Part shown: one piece after another, positions 1 through 4,886 of the stretch
How positions within the stretch are numbered: position 1 is the stretch's first letter
Layout of the letters: every line of letters starts with the position of its first letter
NCBI GenBank assembly: GCA_024404395.1
Contig: JAKSPZ010000080.1
Span: forward strand, 1-5,687
Direction: 5' to 3'
Length of the DNA: 5,687 bases
Source: Clostridia bacterium
GTDB taxonomy: Bacteria > Bacillota > Clostridia > Christensenellales > Aristaeellaceae
The notes under the pieces: generated by a model
Seen by the model: only the letters and a program-made list of their open reading frames with translations
What the model was told of the DNA's origin: nothing
Databases searched by the model: none
Position numbers and translations under genes: made by a program

Positions 1-381
1 CCTGCCACCGCAGGTATCGGCTTCGGTATGGGCATCGAGCGCATGTTGATGGTTCAGGATCTCCGTGGCGTTTCTCCCGTGGCTGAACCTGTCTGCGATG
101 TCTTCGCCGTTACCATGGGCGATGAGGCACGTCGTGCCGCAGTCGGACTGGTCAGCGACCTGCGCGACAACGGTATCAAGGCGGATCTGGACCACGCTGC
201 CCGCAGCATGAAGGCACAGTTCAAGTATGCCAACAAGCTGGGCGCCGCTAAGGTTCTTGTCATCGCAGGCGACGAACTGGAAAAGGGCGTTGTCAAGATC
301 AGAGATATGAAAAACAGCACCGAGACGGAAGTCCCGAAGGACAAGGTTGTCGCAGTGCTTACCGGTAAAGAGGAGGAATAA
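1..381 (+). CDS. hisS: Histidyl-tRNA synthetase, C-terminal part (5' end outside window)
   Basis: This is the last 126 codons of a class II aminoacyl-tRNA synthetase that charges tRNA-His with histidine in the cytoplasm. The frame is open from base 1, so the gene starts before the window and about 70% of the protein is missing. Visible residues 5-14 (GIGFGMGIER) are class II motif 3, whose arginine (visible residue 14) contacts ATP. From about residue 32 onward the sequence is the alpha/beta anticodon-binding domain of the HisRS type: a CDVFAV strand, a helix ending in LRDNGIKAD, the segment SMKAQFKYANKLGAAKVLVIAG, and a final strand ending KVVAVL. The in-frame ATG at 28 is internal to motif 3 and is not a start. 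The next gene, aspS, begins 2 bases after the TAA stop, an arrangement common in Firmicutes. Confidence 0.95.
   Translation, partial: PATAGIGFGMGIERMLMVQDLRGVSPVAEPVCDVFAVTMGDEARRAAVGLVSDLRDNGIKADLDHAARSMKAQFKYANKLGAAKVLVIAGDELEKGVVKIRDMKNSTETEVPKDKVVAVLTGKEEE
371..376 (+). promoter_or_regulatory. Shine-Dalgarno sequence of aspS
   Basis: A perfect AGGAGG lies in the last codons of hisS, 7 bases before the ATG at 384. It fixes the aspS start and implies that ribosomes finishing hisS help translation of aspS. Confidence 0.9.
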
Positions 382-383
382 GA

Positions 384-2159
384 ATGCTTACTTACAAGCG
401 CGATCATTACTGTGGTCTGCTGACTGAAAAAGAAGTCGGTCAGACGGTTCACCTGTCCGGTTGGGTGCAGCGTACCCGCGACCTGGGCGGCGTTGTCTTC
501 GTATGGCTTCGCGACCGTGAAGGTCTTGTTCAGCTGGTTTTCGATACGGCTGTCTGCTCTCAGGAGATCTTTGATATCGCACGTTCTCTGCGCAGCGAGT
601 ACGTTGTGACCGTCAGCGGCGAGGTCCGTCTTCGCGATGAAGGTGCCATCAACCGCGATCTGGCCACCGGTACCATCGAAGTCTTCGTCAAGGACGCCGT
701 TCTGCTCAACAAGGCAGACACCCCGCCCATCTACATCGACGACAAAGTAGATGAGAATGAGCTGGTCCGTCTGAAGTACCGCTATCTGGACCTGCGCCGT
801 CCTTCTCTGCAGAACAATCTCCGCCTCCGCTCCAAGTTGGTCAATCTGGTCCGCTCCACGCTGGACGAGGAAGGCTTCACTGAGGTCGAGACCCCCATTC
901 TGACCAAGTCCACGCCCGAAGGCGCACGTGACTTCCTCGTGCCCTCCCGTCTGCATCCCGGCACGTTCTACGCACTGCCCCAGTCTCCCCAGATCTACAA
1001 GCAGCTGCTGATGCTGGCTGGCTTCGATAAGTACTTCCAGATGGCTCGCTGCTTCCGCGATGAGGACAGCCGCGCCGACCGTCAGCCCGAGTTCTCCCAG
1101 TGCGATATCGAAATGTCTTTCATCGACGAGCAGGATATCCAGACTGTCGTTGAAAAGGTCTTCGCACGCATCTTCAAGGAGATGAAGGGCATCGATCTGC
1201 AGCTGCCCCTGCCCCGTATGACCTGGCAGACTGCCATGGAATACTATGGTTCCGATAAGCCCGATACCCGCTTCGAAATGAAGCTGGTCAACATCACCGA
1301 TAAGGTGAACAACTGCGGTTTCGTTGTCTTCGATCAGGCCATCGAAAACGGCGGCGAAGTCCGCGGCATCAACGCCAAGGGTCTGGCTTCCATGACCCGC
1401 AAGGAGATCGACAGCCTGGGTGAGTACGTCAAGTCCTACCGCGTCAAGGGTCTGCCTTACATGACCTTCACCGCCGACGGCAGTGTCAAGTCCTCCTTCA
1501 ACAAGTTCATGACTCCCGAACTGGTCGAGACCGTTCGCGAGGCATTCGGCGCCGAACCCGGCGATATCATCTTCTTCGCAGCGGACAAGAAGGCTGCCGT
1601 TCTGCAGTCTCTGGGCGCACTGCGCTGCGAGATCGCCCGCCGCAAGGGCCTGATCGACCAGAACAAGTACAATCTCTTCTGGGTCACCGAGTTCCCGCTC
1701 TTCGAGTACAGCGAGGAAGAGGGACGCTATGTTGCCATGCATCATCCCTTCACCAGCTGGATGAGCGAGGATGAGGAGTACCTGAACGGCGAAATGGACA
1801 AGGTCCGTGCCCGCGCATACGACCTGGTCATGAACGGCATCGAGCTGGCTTCCGGTTCCATCCGTATCCATCGCGCCGACATGCAGGCGAAGATGTTCGA
1901 GATGATCGGTCTGTCCGACGAGGAAGCCCATCATCGTTTCGGTTTCCTGCTGGATGCCTTCAAGTACGGCGCACCGCCGCACGGCGGCTTGGCCTTCGGT
2001 ATCGACCGCGTCATGATGCTTCTGACCGGTTCCGAGAGCCTGCGTGATGTCATTGCCTTCCCGAAGGCTCAGAACGCCAACTGCCTCATGATGGAGACCC
2101 CCGCGGACGTCCGTCCCGACCAGCTCGAGCTTCTGAAGATCAAAGTAGACGCTGAATAA
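384..2159 (+). CDS. aspS: Aspartyl-tRNA synthetase, bacterial type
   Basis: This complete 591-residue class IIb synthetase attaches aspartate to tRNA-Asp. The length is normal for bacterial AspRS (about 585-600). Residues 1-110 form the OB-fold anticodon-binding domain (GWVQRTRDLGG at 26-36, LRDREG at 42-47). The catalytic core shows the linker motif LKYRYLDLRRP (130-140), motif 1 ending FTEVETPIL (165-173), the aspartate/ATP site region STPEGARDFLVPSR (176-189), motif 2 FRDEDSRADRQPEF (224-237) and motif 3 GLAFGIDRVMMLL (535-547). The bacterial GAD insertion domain occupies roughly 295-415. The start is set by a perfect Shine-Dalgarno at 371-376. In the anticodon domain, Leu34 (RDLGG) resembles tRNA-Asp-specific enzymes while Gly87 (DEGAIN) resembles non-discriminating ones, so specificity cannot be settled from these positions. 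The stop lies 2 bases from the stop of the convergent gene. Confidence 0.98.
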   Translation: MLTYKRDHYCGLLTEKEVGQTVHLSGWVQRTRDLGGVVFVWLRDREGLVQLVFDTAVCSQEIFDIARSLRSEYVVTVSGEVRLRDEGAINRDLATGTIEVFVKDAVLLNKADTPPIYIDDKVDENELVRLKYRYLDLRRPSLQNNLRLRSKLVNLVRSTLDEEGFTEVETPILTKSTPEGARDFLVPSRLHPGTFYALPQSPQIYKQLLMLAGFDKYFQMARCFRDEDSRADRQPEFSQCDIEMSFIDEQDIQTVVEKVFARIFKEMKGIDLQLPLPRMTWQTAMEYYGSDKPDTRFEMKLVNITDKVNNCGFVVFDQAIENGGEVRGINAKGLASMTRKEIDSLGEYVKSYRVKGLPYMTFTADGSVKSSFNKFMTPELVETVREAFGAEPGDIIFFAADKKAAVLQSLGALRCEIARRKGLIDQNKYNLFWVTEFPLFEYSEEEGRYVAMHHPFTSWMSEDEEYLNGEMDKVRARAYDLVMNGIELASGSIRIHRADMQAKMFEMIGLSDEEAHHRFGFLLDAFKYGAPPHGGLAFGIDRVMMLLTGSESLRDVIAFPKAQNANCLMMETPADVRPDQLELLKIKVDAE

Positions 2160-2161
2160 TC

Positions 2162-3037
2162 TCACAGCAGAGGGAGACCACCTTGCACGATGATGCGGTG
2201 GTTTCTTTCTGCTTTTTGGATGAAATACAGGTCTACATCATTGAGCACCCTGTTCAGATGCTCGGGCAGACGGTGCATGATCTCGCAGACGATTTTGTCA
2301 TAAATAACACCGTCGTATGCTTCTGCGATACTGCCCGCGATGGCGGCGACGGTGTCGCAATCGCCGCCCAGCGAGACGGCCGTGCGGACGACATCCTCAA
2401 GATCGGAACCTTCCAGGAAAGCGGTGATCGCTTCGGGAACGGTTTCCATGCAGGACTCAACATGGTGATAGTTGGGCCTGATCTGGTTGCAGGTACGGGA
2501 GAGATCGTAGCCGAATTCTCTCTCGATATAAGCCTTGATCTGCTTTTTCGGGCGATGGGCGCGCGCCAGATGGATGGTGGATGCGACGGCTTCCGCGCCC
2601 TTGATGCCCTCGGGATGGTTATGCGTGACGGCAGCGGACAGACGCGCCACGCGACGGACGGTCCACATGTCATCATAGAACCAACCGACGGCGGAAACGC
2701 GCATGGCCGAACCGTTGCCGTAGCTGTTGTAGGGTCCCATCTTGCTGTTGAAGAGCCAGCGATGGAAGGAACTGCCGTAGCCGGCGTGGGGGTACAGCCT
2801 GCCGAATTCACGCATACGATAGGCAAAACGGTCCATGATCGTCTCATCGGAGACATTGGAGACGTCCTCGGGGAGGTCGAGGAGTGCCTGAGCGATCGCG
2901 AGCGTCATGACGGTGTCGTCCGTGTAGTGAGATCTTTCGGTAAAGAGCGGAAAGTCCTTGGTCTTGTTCCCGCGGTCGAATTCATAGGGGGATCCGACGA
3001 TGTCGCCAAGGATGGCGCCGTTCAGCATTGCAATCAT
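2162..3037 (-). CDS. ADP-ribosylglycohydrolase family protein (DraG/ARH-like)
   Basis: This complete 291-residue cytoplasmic protein belongs to the family of dinuclear-metal hydrolases that remove ADP-ribose from protein or nucleic acid targets, or cleave related nucleosides. The diagnostic features are in order: GAILGDIVGSPYEF at 7-20, the metal-binding TDDT at 39-42, GNGSAMR at 107-113, THNHPEG at 138-144, and the second metal motif GGDCDT at 224-229 with Asp226 and Asp228. All expected metal ligands look intact, so it is probably active; the substrate cannot be read from sequence. The ATG at 3037 overlaps the TGA of the upstream VWA gene (ATGA) and has GAGGTG 7 bases ahead. Met4 is a possible alternative but lies too far from that site. 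The last 15 or so residues are encoded by the aspS terminator region and may be a non-conserved tail. No minus-strand terminator is visible after the stop. Confidence 0.93.
   Translation of the reverse strand: MIAMLNGAILGDIVGSPYEFDRGNKTKDFPLFTERSHYTDDTVMTLAIAQALLDLPEDVSNVSDETIMDRFAYRMREFGRLYPHAGYGSSFHRWLFNSKMGPYNSYGNGSAMRVSAVGWFYDDMWTVRRVARLSAAVTHNHPEGIKGAEAVASTIHLARAHRPKKQIKAYIEREFGYDLSRTCNQIRPNYHHVESCMETVPEAITAFLEGSDLEDVVRTAVSLGGDCDTVAAIAGSIAEAYDGVIYDKIVCEIMHRLPEHLNRVLNDVDLYFIQKAERNHRIIVQGGLPLL
2171..2216 (+). terminator. Probable intrinsic terminator of hisS-aspS, embedded in the convergent gene
   Basis: The arms 2171-2182 (AGGGAGACCACC) and 2197-2208 (GGTGGTTTCTTT) pair over 12 positions, three of them G-U. 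A small inner stem GCA/TGC (2185-2187 with 2194-2196) caps the structure. The plus-strand side is T-rich and runs into TTTTT at 2212-2216. The position, 12 bases after the aspS stop, fits a rho-independent terminator for the synthetase operon. It overlaps the last codons of the ADP-ribosylglycohydrolase on the other strand. No T run follows it on the minus strand, so it should work in one direction only. Confidence 0.7.
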
Positions 3038-3675
3038 CGATCTGCACCTCTTCCGAAATAGTCTGCGTCGATTTCCTGTGCCCAGTTTTCATCGATGGGG
3101 CAGTTCATGCGAACGCTGCTGACGGTACGGCTGAGCACTTCGTAGTTCAGGGCAGTGCCGCGGCAGTCGTTGTGGTAGTTGGCGGTACGGTTGGCATCGA
3201 TGCCGAAGCGCGCTGCTTCTTTGGCCGCGTCGATGTTGGCGCCGAGGAAGATGAACTCCCAGCCGTAGCGCTCTTTATTACGCTCGATCATGTGCTTGAC
3301 CTTGTCGTAGGTGTAATGTCTGCTGGCATTTTCCATGCCGTCAGTTGTGATGATGAAGAGCGTCTTCTCGGGGACGTCTTCCTTGCGGGCGTACTTGTGA
3401 ACACTGCCGATGTGGTGGATGGCGCCGCCGATGGCGTCAAGCAGGGCGGTACAGCCGTGGGGATAATACTCTCTTTCGGTCAGGGGGCTGACGCGGTCGA
3501 GGGGAACGCGGTCGTGAATGACGGCCGTCTCGGTGTCGAACAGAACGGTGGAGACCACAGCCTCACCGGGTTCGCTCTTCTGCTTGTTGATCATGGAATT
3601 GAAACCACCGATGGTATCGGATTCGAGACCTGCCATGGAGCCGCTGCGATCGAGGATAAATACGAGTTCAGTCAT
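3034..3675 (-). CDS. Small von Willebrand factor A (VWA) domain protein
   Basis: This 213-residue protein consists almost entirely of one VWA fold. The metal-ion-dependent adhesion site is complete: DRSGSM at 9-14 supplies Asp9, Ser11 and Ser13, GCTALLDA at 74-81 supplies Thr76, and TTDG at 110-113 supplies Asp112. No signal peptide or membrane segment is seen, so it should be cytoplasmic. VWA domains usually bind partner proteins through Mg2+ rather than catalyse reactions. This subtype (FNSMINKQK after the first motif, YGWEFIFLGANIDA at 137-150) resembles small TerY-like VWA proteins of Firmicutes; that placement is from memory. It overlaps the ADP-ribosylglycohydrolase start by 4 bases, so the two are translationally coupled and may act together. 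Its ATG is preceded by GGAGG at 9 bases, buried in a hairpin. The exact role is unknown. Confidence 0.92.
   Translation of the reverse strand: MTELVFILDRSGSMAGLESDTIGGFNSMINKQKSEPGEAVVSTVLFDTETAVIHDRVPLDRVSPLTEREYYPHGCTALLDAIGGAIHHIGSVHKYARKEDVPEKTLFIITTDGMENASRHYTYDKVKHMIERNKERYGWEFIFLGANIDAAKEAARFGIDANRTANYHNDCRGTALNYEVLSRTVSSVRMNCPIDENWAQEIDADYFGRGADR
3045..3051 (-). promoter_or_regulatory. Shine-Dalgarno sequence of the ADP-ribosylglycohydrolase gene
   Basis: AGAGGTG on the minus strand lies within the last codons of the VWA gene, 7 bases before the ATG at 3037. It supports this start over the in-frame ATG three codons later. Confidence 0.75.
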
Positions 3676-3684
3676 AATAGAAAA

Positions 3685-3726
3685 CCTCCGTTTCTTTTGA
3701 TGGCATTATTGTACAAGAAACGGAGG
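3685..3726 (-). promoter_or_regulatory. 12-bp inverted repeat covering the Shine-Dalgarno of the VWA gene
   Basis: CCTCCGTTTCTT (3685-3696) and AAGAAACGGAGG (3715-3726) are perfect complements around an 18-base loop. In the minus-strand transcript the distal arm ends in CGGAGG, which is the VWA gene's only Shine-Dalgarno (9 bases before its ATG), directly followed by UUUUCUAUU. The structure could hide the ribosome binding site, act as a weak intrinsic terminator or attenuator, or both. The loop holds TACAAT (3713-3708, minus strand), which resembles a -10 element but has no convincing -35. The inverted repeat is certain; its function is inferred. Confidence 0.6.
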
Positions 3727-3734
3727 AAGAAATG

Positions 3735-3758
3735 GTCGCCTGACAGGCGACATTTTTT
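3735..3758. terminator. Hairpin terminator after the macro gene, possibly bidirectional
   Basis: GTCGCC (3735-3740) and GGCGAC (3746-3751) form a 6-bp GC-rich stem with a 5-base loop. On the plus strand it is followed by A and then six T (3753-3758), a textbook intrinsic terminator. On the minus strand the same stem, 5 bases after the macro gene's TAA, is followed by a less regular CATTTCTT tract, so termination of macro transcripts may be partial. The T run overlaps the macro gene's stop codon. No plus-strand gene lies nearby, so the plus-strand activity would stop antisense or read-through transcripts. Confidence 0.65.
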
Positions 3759-4827
3759 ATGCACCGATGAGCATCAGATCGTACTTGAAGAGAACTTCAT
3801 TCAGCAGGTTGATGTCGTACTGTCGGTTGACGATGAAGTATTCGATGATGACATCACGCAGGTTGCTCTTTGATAGCGCGTATCCTGCGCGGGCGATGAA
3901 ATCCTTGGTCTCCTCGAGGCTCAGTTCAAGGGCGAGGGCAAAGGCGATCGCTGTGGATTTCGAAGGTTGGTAGGCGGGATTGTTTCTGATCTTCGAGAAG
4001 GTCTTGCGGTCTACGTTTGCCTTGCGGTAGACTTCGGGATCCTTCTTGCCGCTTTTGTCGATGAGCTTGAGAAGCGTTTCGGAGAAGCCCGAGTCCAGAT
4101 TTTTCATCATGTCCGACCAGTTGGGTTCTTTGGCGGCTTGAGGCGTGAATTGGTGGTCGTACTCTGTGGATTCGTAGGAGGCGTAGCCCTCGCAATAGGG
4201 CGAAGCGGTGGGAGGCGCAGAACGACGATCGTTGCCGCGATTGAAAAGCCGGTCGAAGAGCCTTGCAGGCCCGCGGGTGTATTCGGCTTCCGTCTTTTGG
4301 TGAACGTAGTTCTCGTCAATGTAACTCTTTACCGAAGTGAACAGCTTTTCGGAAAGATCGTAGGCGTCTTTGCTGAAGACGACGAGATAGATGTGCATGT
4401 CGTTATGCATGAGGAAGCGGCTGAATTCACCCATTGCGATCTGCATGGCGAGATCCTTGGGAAAACCGTAATTGCCTGTAGAGATGAGGGGAAAAGCAAC
4501 GGATTCGCAGTTGTTTGCAAGTGCGAGTTCCAAAGACTTTCGATAACAGCTGCCGAGCAACGCCGCCTCGCCGCATTGTCCGCCTTTCCAGACGGGACCC
4601 ACGGTGTGAATGACATAGCGGCTGCGCAGGTTGAAAGCGGGGGTGACGGCTGCGTCGCCGCAGGCGATCTCGCCGGTCTTTCGACGCGCTTCCAGCAGCC
4701 CGGGACCTGCCGCTTCATGAATGCCGTTGTCCACACCTCTGCCGACGATAGGCATGGGATTGGCTGTGTTGACGATGGCGTCTACAGACATGTTCGTGAG
4801 GTCGTCCCGAACGATTTCAAAAGGCAT
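3757..4827 (-). CDS. Macro domain protein with C-terminal XRE-like helix-turn-helix region
   Basis: This complete 356-residue protein has two parts. Residues 1-165 are a macro domain, a fold that binds ADP-ribose and in many members hydrolyses O-acetyl-ADP-ribose or ADP-ribosylated proteins. DAIVNTAN (16-23), GRGVDNGIHEAAG (29-41, with Asp33 in the catalytic-loop position) and FPLISTGNYGFP (112-123, the phosphate-binding loop) are all present. Residues 170-245 look like a polar, low-conservation linker. Residues 246-356 are helical: VYRKANVDRKTFSKIRNN (266-283) followed by PSKSTAIAFALALELSLEE (288-306) matches the pattern of a Cro/C1-type helix-turn-helix. I recall the same tail on clostridial macro proteins, but its function is not known to me. 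The start is set by AGGAGG 5 bases upstream. It lies between a phosphofructokinase gene and the VWA/ADP-ribosylglycohydrolase pair, all on one strand, which supports an ADP-ribose-related role. Confidence 0.92.
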   Translation of the reverse strand: MPFEIVRDDLTNMSVDAIVNTANPMPIVGRGVDNGIHEAAGPGLLEARRKTGEIACGDAAVTPAFNLRSRYVIHTVGPVWKGGQCGEAALLGSCYRKSLELALANNCESVAFPLISTGNYGFPKDLAMQIAMGEFSRFLMHNDMHIYLVVFSKDAYDLSEKLFTSVKSYIDENYVHQKTEAEYTRGPARLFDRLFNRGNDRRSAPPTASPYCEGYASYESTEYDHQFTPQAAKEPNWSDMMKNLDSGFSETLLKLIDKSGKKDPEVYRKANVDRKTFSKIRNNPAYQPSKSTAIAFALALELSLEETKDFIARAGYALSKSNLRDVIIEYFIVNRQYDINLLNEVLFKYDLMLIGA

Positions 4828-4832
4828 GGTGT

Positions 4833-4838
4833 CCTCCT
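4833..4838 (-). promoter_or_regulatory. Shine-Dalgarno sequence of the macro domain gene
   Basis: A perfect AGGAGG on the minus strand sits 5 bases before the ATG at 4827. Only 10 bases separate it from the preceding hairpin, leaving no room for a promoter between them. Confidence 0.88.
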
Positions 4839-4848
4839 ATACATAGAA

Positions 4849-4872
4849 AGGGCTATCCTTTCGGATAGCCCT
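4849..4872 (-). terminator. Hairpin after the phosphofructokinase gene (terminator or attenuator)
   Basis: AGGGCTATCC (4849-4858) and GGATAGCCCT (4863-4872) pair perfectly over 10 bp. On the minus strand the loop is a stable GAAA tetraloop. The stem is followed by TTCTATGTAT, a broken T run, so the stem is strong but the tail is only moderate. It starts 14 bases after the phosphofructokinase stop and ends 21 bases before the macro start. It probably ends most pfk transcripts while letting some pass into the macro-VWA-hydrolase genes. Confidence 0.72.
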
Positions 4873-4886
4873 CAGTTGACTCAGAA

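Noticed and set aside
54..2165. A 703-codon open frame on the minus strand across hisS and aspS
   Set aside because: It is antisense to two certain synthetase genes, its protein has no recognisable motif, and such long shadow frames are expected opposite GC-rich codon usage.
2183..3061. A 292-codon plus-strand frame opposite the ADP-ribosylglycohydrolase
   Set aside because: It mirrors a gene with clear catalytic motifs, has a composition typical of an antisense frame, and has no recognised domain.
3668..3706. A 12-codon minus-strand leader frame (MPSKETEVFYYD) overlapping the VWA start
   Set aside because: It has no Shine-Dalgarno of its own and starts in the hairpin loop. It could be a leader peptide, but chance is the simpler explanation.
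3708..3713. TACAAT on the minus strand as a firm promoter for the VWA gene
   Set aside because: The -10 match is good, but no acceptable -35 hexamer lies 16-18 bases upstream and there is no TGn extension, so it is kept only as a possibility within the hairpin finding.
3028..3873. A 281-codon plus-strand frame opposite the VWA gene and its leader
   Set aside because: It runs through two hairpins and a terminator and lies opposite a gene with a full metal-binding site. It is judged a shadow.
3757..4827. DarTG-like toxin-antitoxin system, because DarG is also a macro domain with a C-terminal extension
   Set aside because: No DarT-type ADP-ribosyltransferase lies next to the gene: the neighbours are phosphofructokinase and a VWA protein, and the C-terminal part looks XRE-like.
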